Shown piece by piece: positions 54,113 to 64,000 of a stretch of 64,000 bases of DNA (its first letter is position 1; every line of letters starts with the position of its first letter). Origin of the DNA: Bryum argenteum (lineage: Eukaryota > Streptophyta > Bryopsida > Bryales > Bryaceae); contig CM073321.1 of the NCBI GenBank assembly GCA_037043015.1, positions 36,730,420 through 36,794,419 on the forward strand. Reading direction: 5' to 3'. The position numbers were made by a program, and so were the translations under genes. The notes beneath the pieces were generated by a model. The model ran no database searches, was not told the DNA's origin, and was given only the letters and a program-made list of their open reading frames with translations.

Positions 54113-57020
54113 TCATGGTGATGTCGCTTCCTCCGTTACCCCCTCTAGTCTTGGCGTTACTGTATTTTGCTCGGGTGGGATGGCTGGAATACTCTCTGTT
54201 GGTAAACTCCGTGTTGCTCTAGCATGAGCATGTTGGCCAGATGACTGCCCTACACTGCCCAAGTAGGGATAAATGTTTCCTCTGCCATCTCCACTGGGTG
54301 GTCTCCAAACTGATGCCGCCTCCGCTTGTCCTCCACGAATCTCTAACTCAATAGCTGAAGTACTTTCTGGGGCACTGCTTGACGCTCCAACGCCCTCCAA
54401 TGGTTGTGTTATAGTTGACATGATTGGTTCCTCGTCGTTCTCCTCCTTGTCTTCTGACCAATAAACAAAGGTGGGATAGGCTTCTGCAAACCTCATAAAG
54501 TATCCGTTGGATCTCTTTTGGTCCGTGGCATAGGCTTGGATCTCCTGCAAAACTTGTTTCTTAGCGGACGTCAGAAGATGTCTGCTCAAATCTCGAAATG
54601 TTTGAGTCGATCAGGCCTCTGCCAACTCCAACCGAAGTGTCGATGCTCTTGTGCCAATCTGTCATAATCTTGGATTCTGGCACTCAGACTCGCCTCCAAC
54701 TCCAAACGTCGTTGCCGTACCGCCTCTCAAGGTTGTCATATCGGGCGGGCAAAACGAGTGTACGAGTTGTCCCGGACGGATGGGCGTGCCCGCCCACCTT
54801 GATTGTAGGGGGTGTGTAATTTTTCGTGGGTAACAAACTTTGCAGTAAAAAGCGTGTGTGGCGTTCCACGCGGCCCGTACGCGGCGGCCAAGTGGCTTAG
54901 TTTTCACCTAAACCCTTGCCACATCGTCGTTTTTTTACATAAACTAAAAGTCAACAGCCATTTGACCCTATCAGGCGAGTCACAACTTAATCGGATGGAC
55001 ATGGCGGACGGACTGGCGGGCGGCGTGCCCGCCTGGTACGACAACCTTGCCGCCTCTACCTGGAGTGCTCTTCACTGCTCACCCTGTAGAATCCTTAACT
55101 GCTTTGTTGTATCTGCCTAGACGTCCTCCTTTAGAGCATATTCTTGCTGTGCAAGTTGAAGCTTGGCAGTCTGTCCATGTATTTGTCCTTGTAGATCTAA
55201 GTTGGTTGTGACCAACCTCCTATATCCGTCTCCTGACCTGTCCTCCACCTCCTGAAGCTCTCGCACCCTTCCCACATCTGTCAATACTGTCTGTAGTTGG
55301 TGTACCAAATGATTGAGTCTGTCCGCTATAGTACTACGATGAGTAGATGTCCTGATCCGTGGCAGATTAGAGGTAGGTGCCCTGTCTGGTTGCTCTGGTC
55401 CCTCCGTGACTTGCTCATGTGGATGCTGTAGCTGATACTGCTCATTCCGTCGGCTCTCCAATAGTTGCTCCTCAAGTGCAATCTCTCCCTGCTCTTGTAA
55501 CAATGGCAACTGATGTGATTGGGACTGTTGCTCCTGCAGAACTCGTACCTTTGGAGCAATCTCACCTTGTTCAGGTGATCGGTAAACATCTTGGGGCAGT
55601 ACAAACTGCTGTTCTTCACATGGGTCATGTGACTGAGGCACTGGATCCGGATGATTCACCTGCTCCTCCATCTGGCTTCTCTTCTCTTGATGTAGACGAA
55701 TGGGCTCAATTCGGTTGTTCATCGGGTTATCATCTAATTGATGTAGATTTTCAGAGCTGCTAGTCAATTAAATTGTACATGTAGCCCGCGTGGGATTCTG
55801 CTTCATGTGTTCTTTGCCCTTTTTCTGCACCTATAGAGTCAACGACGTGATCTCGTCTTCATCCTCTGAGTTTGTTGTATCTGTTGTGCTATCTTGATAC
55901 CTTGGTCTGTTTCCCCGCTCCCGTAGTCGTTCATTTATGTGTCCTACTTCTGGGGAAGACATGGGAGAGAACTCTAACCGTTTTGCTCCTCTTCTCTGAT
56001 ACACCAAGTTCTCCCGTGGTGACGATGATTCGTGTCATTCTCCCGTCTGGTCTTTCTGGGTGGGCAGTAAGCCTGTGAATGGTCTCATCAAACCTTCTCC
56101 ACTGAGTGCATCTAGTGGTGAATCTGCTCTCGATCGCGTTAGTGACTTCTCTGGCGATCTCCCACTGCCGTCCCTGGTATCCTCTGAAATCTCCTCCTGA
56201 GCAAATGAGTTTGGTTCCACATACTCCTCATCATCTGGAAACCATGGCCTTAGTAGGGCATCTATCAACTCGGCCCCTTTCATGTTCCTCGTATTGCTTG
56301 TATGAACTTAAATGAGAACTCGCCTTAAGCTGGACAACAAAAGTGCGGCCCAGTTTACATCTCCTTCCTCAATCCTCTGGAACATATGCAGGAGCAACAA
56401 TTTGCTAGCGTACTCTGATTTTACTTTTAAACACATGATCTCTACTAGGACCCTGACCCTATCTTGGTATACAGGTGTGAATGCATTGATTTTTGCTCCA
56501 TTAGAGCTAAAATCAATAGGCTTCACTCCAAACTCCTCCACATACCTTGGATCGAAGTCTTTCCTGCCCCTCTCTAGTACCTTCTTGCCTTCGATACCCA
56601 AGGCCTCTAGCACCGTCCACGCAGTAAATTCCACCGCTTTTCTTCAAACTGCAGCTCTTACTGCAACGTTGGGGCCATCTCCAGTATCGGTCTTGTCTCC
56701 TTTGATGTAGTGAAAACCTTCAATGAATTCCGCCACCAACTCTATATGTGGTTTAAGCCAGGTAAATTCGTAAAAGCTCCCCAAACCAACTCTTTCCGTC
56801 CAAACATCATCTTTCAATTCTCTCCAGTTCTTCCAATGCTGCATGCAAAGGAATGTGAGCTGAATAGCTCTGTCCATTTTCCTTTCCACGATGAGCGTCC
56901 CCGGGACACGCTTCAGTGGATTTGTAGACTTCCTCCTCGTACTGGGTTCCGCCTCTACTCGTGGTCTAGACTTTCTAATAGACTGAGGCGTCTCCTCCTC
57001 CACGTTCCTTCGAACCTCCA
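54113..57020 (-). pseudogene. Transposon- or retroelement-associated coding remnants
   Basis: Several minus-strand frames read in order: 57147-56644 (charged N-terminus, then a helical domain with W-K-N-W-R-E-L), 56634-56308 (ending N-W-A-A-L-L-L-S-S-L-R-R), 56283-56035, then a Gln/Glu-rich coiled-coil region 55767-55117 and, beyond a MITE, 54589-54113. The 56.3-57.0 kb part recalls the putative plant transposon domain (Transposase_32) often found beside LTR elements; this is from memory and tentative. As it may belong to an LTR element I treat it as a broken fossil and do not reconstruct it. Confidence 0.45.
54720..55057. mobile_element. hAT-type MITE, copy 2 (322 bp) with 8-bp target duplication
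   Basis: Element 54728-55049, ends CAAGGTTGTCATATC and its near complement GGTACGACAACCTTG; target duplication CCGCCTCT at 54720-54727 and 55050-55057. It shares most of its length with the MITE at 40510-40849, in the same orientation. The two differ by a 17-20-bp indel near the left end and scattered changes. Confidence 0.94.
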
Positions 57021-57027
57021 TTTCTGA

Positions 57028-57545
57028 CTTGCATCCCTGGCCTGGCCTGCCTCCCTCGCCTGGCCCGCCTCCCTCGCCTGGCCCGCCTCCTTGGCCTGGC
57101 CTAACTCCCTCGCCTGGCCTAACGCCTTGGCCTGGTTTGCCTACCACCCTGGCTTGGCCTGCTTCCCTGGCCTGGCCTGCCTACCACCCTGGCCTGGTCT
57201 GCCTCCTTGGCCTAGCCTAAGTCCTTGGCCCAACTGCTTGGCCTACTCTGGCCCACCTCCCTGGCATGACCTAACTCCTTGGCCCAATTGCTTGGCCTAC
57301 TCTGGCCAACCTCCCTGGCCTAGCCTATCTCCTTGGCCTGGTTTGACTCTCTGGCCTAGCCTATCTCCTTGGCCTGGCCTAGCTCCCTGGCGTGGCCTGG
57401 CTCCTTGACTTAGCTTAGCCTGCCTCCCTGGCCTCGCCTGCCTCCCTAGCATGGCCTGGCTCTTTGGTCTGGCCTACCTCTTCGGCCTGGCGTGGCTCCC
57501 TGGCCTGGCCTGACTCCTTGGTCTAGACTGACTCCTTGGCCTCGT
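57028..57545. repeat. Minisatellite CTGGCCTGCCTCC
   Basis: Degenerate tandem units of 12-18 bp (CCTGGCC, TGCCTCC, TGGCCTAAC). On the minus strand the proximal part reads as G-Q-G and P-G-E-G repeats directly before the coding remnants at 57020. Related arrays lie at 59665-59945 and 61980-62265. Confidence 0.88.
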
Positions 57546-58930
57546 ATGAGGCTAAATTCCGAATGTCCGGTTCTAGCTCACAAGTTGGGCCGTGGGGGGG
57601 GGGGTGCAACCAATTTAACCTTCCAAGCAATGTCCTTTTAAATTCTCCTTACAATTTCAGCACATCATTCCTATTGATACTTAGATCTACTTGTATTGGA
57701 AGCCTTTCTTCTTAGTTTCCATGCAACCCAATTACCACATGAAGGGTCACGAGTAATTAAACATGCAATTCATAGGTTGGACACAAATTAGGATTAATTG
57801 GACACTTTTTTTGGGCAGCGCTCCCGCGCGATTTTCACCACGGTTCCGATTCCAACATCACACAATTCAACCCATCATAATCCAACATGACAACCAAAAG
57901 CAACAACCTCATTCAATCACCATTACCATAAAAATGCAAATCACCATTACCTATACGTTTGAACCCAACCCAATTACACGACAATCAATTACATGGTTTT
58001 CTTTGGTGGACAATTCACCGGTTCATCCTTCAATTATCACCTCAATCAATGCGACACTAATGCAATATACGGAATGATTTGGAAGTGAGGAAGGAAAAAG
58101 AACTCCCTCGGTACGGGCACGTTGGTGCCGCTTTGGTGCCTCGAACTCCCACGATGGGCAGCAATGAAGGCGATGAGCAGCAATTAAGACTGTAAGCAGC
58201 CGTGAGCCTGATGACCCCAGCATCCTGATTCTGTCTCGACCAGTTCAATTGGAGCCGGTGTCGGCAAAATTCGGCTCTTAAACTCCTCCGAACCTCACTC
58301 TCCTTCAAATTCCCAGCCCGATCGCCGCTCCGTCGTCGTCGTTCCGCTGATTGTGCGTGTCGATGTTGATCGAGCTTGCTGTCTGCTCCGATGCTGCTGG
58401 CCTGATCGCCTTTGATCGGTCCTGCGTCGGATTGCTCATCGGTCCACCTTCCGAATCTGCCCCAACCTTGAGCCGATTCCTCAGACCTTCGCGATCCTCG
58501 TGCTGTGACTGCGATGCTGTTGCCGCGGACGCCGATGATGCTGCCGGTTCTCCCTCCCAGCTGGTCGCCCTCAAATGCCTTCCTACCGTCGTCGTTGATC
58601 GCCCTCTGGCTCCGACGGTGTTGCGGCCGGATTGGCTGCGGCCTGGTCCTCGTGTTTGATCGCCGTAAGCTGCCGGCTCCGATCGCCGCTTCCAGCTCGC
58701 TGCTGAAGTTGCCGGACTTCGGATCCCCTCGGTGCTGAGCTCCGACCTCGTCCTCGGCTGGACCGCCTCGAGTCTGTCGTTGTCGCCGCCTTGTTAGATC
58801 TGGTCCCGGCCCAGATAGCCCTCGGTCCTGCGATTTCACACTCTCTTTCCCAAAATCACACCCACACAAAAACACACCCAAAAAACCAACTCCTACTCTT
58901 ACAAATGCACACTTCCACAAAAACACCACA
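57546..58930. other. Region without supported genes, with a G run
   Basis: A poly-G run lies near 57592-57603. The 301-codon minus frame at 58057-58962 has an N-terminus made of repeat sequence and an Arg/Gly-rich body with equally long frames opposite, so I do not call it a gene. Confidence 0.45.
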
Positions 58931-58931
58931 C

Positions 58932-59260
58932 AAAAACCTCTTCCCAAAATGCCACCAAACACAATCTAGATCTCAACCTTTCACATACACATTTTTTTTT
59001 CCATAGTCACACACACACACTCTCAAGAAGTGCAACCCTCAAAAACCTCTACCCAATTGCCACCAAAAAACATCCTAGATCTCAACCTTTCACACACACA
59101 TTTTTTTTCTCCATAGTCACACACACACACACTCTCAAGAAGTGCAACCCTCAAAAACCTCTACCCAATTGCCACCAAAAAACATTCCAGATCTCAACCT
59201 TTCACACACACATTTTTTTCTCCATAGTCACACATACACACTCTCTTCAAAAAAACATAG
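58932..59260. repeat. Tandem triplication of about 110 bp
   Basis: Units start at 58932, 59041 and 59153 with AAAAACCTCT; each contains GATCTCAACCTTTCACA, a poly-T run and a (CA)n run. Differences in poly-T and CA length account for the 109/112-bp spacing. Confidence 0.9.
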
Positions 59261-59664
59261 AACCCTAACTCTACTTTCTCTCCCTAGTTGGATACTTGGA
59301 TGGGGTAGAGCTTCATCCGTTTCAAACGGATGAAACTTTGTTCATCCAGCAATTCATTCGTAGAGTTTAACTAATTACTTTGATTATGATTATTAATTAG
59401 GATAAATCTAGGTAATTATGAATAATGATAGACTCATAAAACATAACCAAAAACATGTCATGCTACTTTGACACAATTTAATATTACTAATTTAGAATAA
59501 ACCAAGTAAGCGCCGGGCCATTTAGACAAGACCCTTCCAATTATTGTGGATTTCCTGGGAACCAAAAGAATTAGCCTAAATGTCCCAATTGGGGATTTTG
59601 AACATGAAAATATTAGACTAACGCTTATAGATTGTATTTCGTACCAGCGTGATCCATTTCGGCG

Positions 59665-59945
59665 GTTCACACCTGGCATGACTCCTTGGTCTGTCCTGCC
59701 TCCCTCGCCTAGACTAACTTCTTGGCCTGGCCTGCCTCCTTGGCCTCATCTGATCAACCTCCCTGGCCTGGTCTGCATAGCTGGTCTTGGCCTCCTTGGC
59801 CTCGCCTGTCTCCCTAGTCTGGCCCGCCTCCCTGGCCTGGCTTGCCTCCTTGGTTTGGCTCGGCTGCCTAGCCTAGCTTGCCTCCTTGACCTGGCCTGCC
59901 TCCCTGGTCTGGCCTGCCTCCTTGGCCTAGCGTGGTCTACTTTCC
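59665..59945. repeat. Minisatellite CTGGCCTGCCTCC, second array
   Basis: Same unit type as 57028-57545, same strand orientation. Confidence 0.88.
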
Positions 59946-61500
59946 GTAAATAATTTTCTCCTAGACCTTGATAGCTGCCTTCTCCTCTACGGACACAACT
60001 GATGCCTCCTCCAGTGTTGGTGCAGCCTTAGTGGCCACCTCCACCGCTGCGGGTTCCTCCTCCTCCTTTACCACTAAGGTAGAGCAGGCAGCAATGGCCT
60101 ATTCCTTGAGCTCGAGTAGTGTGAACTCCCTAGTGGCAACCTCTGCCTCAGCCGGGGCCTCCTTCTAGGGTGTAGGTACCTCCTTCTCTACAGTAGAGAC
60201 TTCCTCCTAGGGTGCAGTGACCTCCTTCTTCACCGCTGAAATACCCTCCTCCTCAACCAGCACACAACGGGGTCATCAGCAGTGTTTTCCCCCTAAGTAA
60301 ACTCCGTTGTAGCACCATCAACAACTCGACAAGTTTCACGAGTCCTAACGCTAGTGTCCGCAACAGAGAACAAGCCCCGGAGTGATTCTCAAATCACCAG
60401 AGGCTCAACCACATTCAGCAGCGTTGCACGTTCAGTAGTTGTTGTCGCCCCGCTAGCTATCGTCGTTGGATCCACCGCAACCGCCAGCGCCGTAGCCGCC
60501 GCCACCACCTCCGTAGCCACAGCCTCCTCGGCCACCGTATTCCGTGAATCTCCCCAACACCTCCTTCCTAGTTCACGTCGAGCTCGATCATGTAGTCCAC
60601 CTGCTTGGCAATCTGGTCATCAGCAGAGGGAGCAAGTACGAGAATGGCTCGAACTTGGGCTGCCCGATGGGGTTCCAAACCTGCATTGCAAGCGGCTGCC
60701 ATTTGGGACAGAGCTCCGACTATCCAACTTCCGACGAACTTACTGTCGAGATTTGCACTTCCTTGGTATTCACCGCTGCAGCAGTTGCATGGTCCTCAAC
60801 AATCACACCTTGAACCTTAGTCGCTCGACTCCTTGCCTCGTTTACATCAACCGCAGCATTCTCCTGTGATGCAGAAACTTCTGACTTGTATCTCCCGTCC
60901 GCCGCTTCTTCCGCTGCAATCCCAAGTTTTTCCTGTGCTTCTACCTTGGATGCACGTTCTAGTGCGCCAGCAGCTTGATGGTCCTTCGGTCCACTTTGAT
61001 CACGTCCGTCTTGATGGTTTTCGCGTTCTCGTCCGTCACGATCTTCACTCCCTGGCCTCGGCGCAAACTCCGCCAGCTTCTTCACCTCGCCTCCTTCGGC
61101 ATCCGCAGCCGCTGTGACTATGGCCGCCTTTGCTGTTGTGGTCGCAGCCGCCTCCGCCACCACCGACTCTGATGTCGCCGCCGCTGCCTTCGGCCCTGCT
61201 ACCTCTCAAGATATCTGTTGCGTGGTTGCGGCTGTGTCAGAGGTGCTTTGCTTCGTCTCCTTTTTCGTGGCCTCTCTCTTCATGGCTGCCGTTGCTCCAA
61301 CCTCCGTAGCTGCTGCCGCTATTACCGCAACTCTTGCATGCGCAATCACCGCCACCGCATGCACAATCACCGCTTCTACTGTTTCCTTCGGCGTTTCTGT
61401 TACAACTGCAAAAATAGTAAATGTTGCAGAAATAGTTGCTGCAAAAATAGTTGCCGCAAAAAATAGTTACTGCAGTCGCAGTTACTGCAATTGTTGCATG
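59946..61500 (-). pseudogene. Ala/Glu/Lys-rich low-complexity coding remnant
   Basis: Minus-strand frames over 59950-60170 and 60720-61500 read as Ala-, Glu-, Val- and Lys-rich sequence with few stops (for example V-K-E-E-E-E-P-A-A-V-E-V-A-T-K), resembling the low-complexity tails of late-embryogenesis-type or retroelement proteins. No domain. The opposite strand is also open as Ser/Thr/Ala-rich frames, so coding status rests only on the charged character of the minus reading. Confidence 0.35.
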
Positions 61501-61506
61501 CCATCT

Positions 61507-61507
<1 letters not shown>

Positions 61508-61554
<47 letters not shown>
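61508..61554. repeat. Poly-T run of 47 bases
   Basis: Uninterrupted. On the minus strand it is poly-A, ending the Ala/Glu/Lys-rich remnant. Its length may be an assembly or polymerase artefact. Confidence 0.95.
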
Positions 61555-61555
<1 letters not shown>

Positions 61556-61559
61556 TAAA

Positions 61560-61770
61560 CCTCAGCTACTTTTGCCATCCACTTTCTCACCTACTTTTCA
61601 TCAACTTTTCATCTAATTCCTCAGCTACTTTTTCCCCTACTTTTCATCTACTTTTTTCATCTACGTTTTTTTCTACTTTTTATCTACTTTCTCACCTACT
61701 TTCTCATCTACTTTTTTATCTACTTTTTCCTCTACTTTTTTTTCTTTTTTAATTTTTTTTTTGGTCTACT
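61560..61770. repeat. CTACTTTT-type degenerate tandem repeat
   Basis: Units CATCTACTTTTT and CACCTACTTT repeat about a dozen times with small changes. It adjoins the poly-T run. Confidence 0.85.
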
Positions 61771-61979
61771 ATTTGTTTCACTAAAATCTTCCAAAACATC
61801 TTCCCTTGTGCACCTTTGAAAATAAACACTTGTGCTTGTCCTGGCCTCCCGTAGTATCTTTGTAAATACCCTCCTGGTGTTCTTCTTTGCCTTCTAGGCG
61901 GTCCATCTGACCTTGCACTTGTTCTGCATGGCCTCCTAGGTACTTCTTTTGGCCTCCTGAATATTCAACCTGGTTTCCA

Positions 61980-62265
61980 AGCATTTTCTCCTGGCCCCGT
62001 AGGTGCTACTCCTGGCCTCTCGGGTACTTCTCCTGGTCTCCTCGGTGTTTACTCTGGCCTTTTTGGTGCTTTTCTTGGCCTACTGGGTGTGTACTCTGGC
62101 CGTCAAAGTGTTTCTTCTGGCCTACTGGGTGTGTACTCTGGCCGTCAAAGTGTTTCTTCTGGCCTACTCGGTACTTCTCCTGACTTTCTTGGTGGTTACC
62201 CTGGTCGTCCAAGTGTCTCTCTTGGTCTTCGAAGTGTTTCTCCTAGCCTCCTGGCTTGCCCGTCG
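61980..62265. repeat. Minisatellite CTGGCCTACTGGGTG, third array
   Basis: Contains a 42-bp near-perfect duplication (GTGTACTCTGGCCGTCAAAG units at 62089 and 62131). On the minus strand it reads as G-Q-K-K-H and G-Q-S-T-H heptads following the integrase C-terminus at 62243. Confidence 0.88.
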
Positions 62266-62897
62266 GCTCCTCAGATTTCTTACTCCAGTCGTCCCTATAC
62301 TTCTCTGCCACATCAGAACTATTAATTACGTCTTCAGGTTCTTCGCTTTCGCCTTCACTGCTACCTTCCTGGCCTGAAGAACTGTTATCTCCCTTTTGCT
62401 GCTCGACCAAACCCTTTCTTGGATGGTTTGGAGTGTCTGTAACCAATTGATCCTTTTCATAGAAGTTGTATGGTTTTAATTTGTTGATGTTGACGATGAC
62501 TGGATTGGGCTCGTAGTGCTCCATTGTAACCAATAAGGCAGTACTGTTCGGCAGTCGGTACTGAATCCTATATGGGCCAAACCACCTGCTCTTGAATTTG
62601 CCAACATGGTCCTTGTGTCCCTTTGGATACCGAAGAACATAATCCCCAAGCTGGAAATCTTTTTGACGATAGTGTTGTTGACTCCATAATGACCGGTTCC
62701 ACTGTTTAGTCCCTGTCACCATCTGCGCATCGTGTCTGAATGTATCCATGTGCTCTAGATTGGCTATTTATGCCGTCAATACCCGAGTTGGGGTATATTC
62801 AATATCCAAATTTGTTTGCTTAGTTGGAATTAAAAATTCCGTGGGCATCGAGGGATGTAGCCCATAGACTAGCTGAAAGGGGACTGAATTCTCTCTT
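62243..62897 (-). mobile_element. Ty3/gypsy fossil: integrase C-terminal part
   Basis: The minus-strand reading contains the G-L-H-P-S-M-P-T-E-F block near 62865-62835, then D-Y-V-L-R-Y-P and K-F-K-S-R-W-F-G-P-Y-R-I near 62635-62560, the SH3-like integrase C-terminus, and an acidic tail. It is cut at 62897 by the LTR of another element, so it is the older of the two. Broken. Confidence 0.75.
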
Positions 62898-63363
62898 TGG
62901 TCACAACTCAAACACTGCTAACCTAACAAGATCTGAGAAAACCGGACTAAACAAGACCGAATAGACTGAATGTAAACGTAACAAAGCGAGAACTAAAGAA
63001 GCAAAGTACAAACCAAACTTTACTGAGAGAGAGGGACTAAGGCGTACCTGACCGAATGCCTCCAAATGGCCCTGGCCAGTTCTATTTATACTCTGCCTAA
63101 CCGCCCTTGGAACATTCTAGAATGTTCCAATGGCGGGCCCCACCATGGAACTTTCCGGAAGGTCCTAGAGGTGGGCCCCACCTAGATAACCGCCCTTCTA
63201 GAAGACTCTAGAGGTGGGCCCCACCTTCTCGAAGCTTCTATGGTGGGTCCCACATAGGTCATCTACCTCAAATTCTAAAATTTTCTAAAAACTCCTAAAA
63301 TGGTTTCAACTATCTATCTACTTTTCTAAAGAAACACAAAAATCTAGTTCTTCGCCTGTTACA
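62898..63363 (-). repeat. 3' LTR of the chromovirus fossil
   Basis: TG...CA ends, preceded on the minus strand by the purine-rich GGAGGGGATT tract. It contains repeated GGTGGGCCCCACC-type palindromic blocks near 63135-63255, possibly promoter elements. Confidence 0.7.
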
Positions 63364-64000
63364 ATTAATCCCCTCCGCTAATGCGGAACGCCCCCTCGTT
63401 CGCTCCCGATGATATCTCCAAATGGTTTCTTGACAATGGGTAAGGTTGTGAACGGGCTCCCATGTTGCATCGTGGATGGGATAACCTTTCCATCGGACTT
63501 TGTATTGTAGTTGCGGACGTCCATTGCCACGACGAAGATAGCGGTGTTCCAAAATGCAGTCCACTTCATATTCCTCCTGGTCTTCAATCACTACCGGTGG
63601 CGGCGGAGGCTGATGTCGGCCTGGAAAGCGCTCCGATTCAGTATGAAATTCTTTGAGCTGCGAGACATGAAAAACTGGATGGATGTGGATATGTGGCGGA
63701 AGCTCGAGGCGGTATGCAACATCAGATATGACCGTAGAGATTCGGAAAGGTCCAATCCACCGGGGTGCAAGTTTACGGACTTGAGTCGATGTAGCTAACG
63801 GAAGGTTGGCATTTGAGAGCAGAACCAAGTCACCTTCTCAAAAGGTCTTATGTTGCCGGTGGTTATCTGCATATTGTTTTTGTCGATTCTGTGCAGTAAG
63901 GAGCCGCTGTCGAGCCTCTTGCAACGCCGATGTTAGTCGTTGTATAAACTCCTCCGTTGTAGGGTTGTTGGTGTTGATGGGGCGGTGGAGCGTTGCGGCG
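62898..64000 (-). mobile_element. Ty3/gypsy chromovirus fossil, 3' end, runs off the window
   Basis: Minus strand: an integrase C-terminal segment (R-K-L-A-P-R-W-I-G-P-F-R-I near 63765) and a chromodomain near 63560-63430 (Y-K-V-R-W-K-G-Y, A-T-W-E-P), the mark of chromoviruses, then a purine-rich tract and a 466-bp LTR (62898-63363) starting TGTAACAGG and ending GTGACCA on the minus strand. The upstream part lies beyond 64000. It is inserted in an older gypsy fossil. The terminal parts look comparatively well kept, with few breaks, so it is probably the youngest retroelement here. Confidence 0.85.

Noticed and set aside
58057-58962. A 301-residue minus-strand protein
   Set aside because: The N-terminus comes from the CA-rich tandem repeat region, the body is Arg/Gly-rich with equally open opposite frames, and no motif is recognisable.
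62898-63363. LTR as host promoter for a nearby gene
   Set aside because: No host gene follows in its orientation within the window.

Overview
The window is eukaryotic nuclear DNA, most likely from a green plant. It has interstitial runs of the plant-type telomere heptamer (CCCTAAA/TTTAGGG), GT-AG introns, TATA-type promoters, plant-style FCP1-like phosphatase genes, and very low gene density with nested transposons. A charophyte alga or another large, repeat-rich streptophyte genome would fit; I cannot name the species. No rRNA, tRNA, CRISPR array or prokaryotic operon was seen.

Layout. 651-17612 is a minus-strand gene for a DDE-like (DUF7869-like) protein, split by a 13.9-kb hAT transposon (1087-15013) with perfect 11-bp terminal inverted repeats and an 8-bp target duplication. 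That hAT carries a decayed transposase, a RING-H2 gene, a Tyr/Gly-rich unknown gene and a protein-kinase-like gene. Its gene promoters sit behind GC-rich arrays. 18.2-27.2 kb is mostly AT-rich or non-coding, with a C2H2 fragment, a solo LTR with a 5-bp target duplication, a foldback hairpin and a 180-bp triplication. 28.66-32.87 kb is an intron-bearing gene for a large protein with a ParB/DGQHR-like motif. 33.4-35.2 kb is an FCP1/NIF-like phosphatase gene followed by a small Ser-Pro-rich gene. 35.5-41.4 kb is a second, left-truncated copy of the hAT, itself carrying a MITE. 42.3-46.6 kb is a second DUF7869-like gene. 47-50.2 kb holds LTR-retroelement fossils. 51.0-52.4 kb is a second copy of the phosphatase plus Ser-Pro gene pair. 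52.8-64 kb is minisatellites, low-complexity coding remnants and nested Ty3/gypsy fossils.

The most unusual feature is a dispersed palindrome family, core TAGCTCGASTCGAGCTA, with about 40 copies. It is confined to the non-coding parts (leaders, introns, 3' flank) of two unrelated genes: the DUF7869-like gene (both copies) and the ParB-like gene. Palindrome, DDE-like protein and ParB-like protein may together be one undescribed mobile or regulatory system: a palindromic site with a candidate site-binding protein and a candidate transposase. The second theme is a multi-gene hAT that carries kinase and RING genes on modular GC-array promoters.
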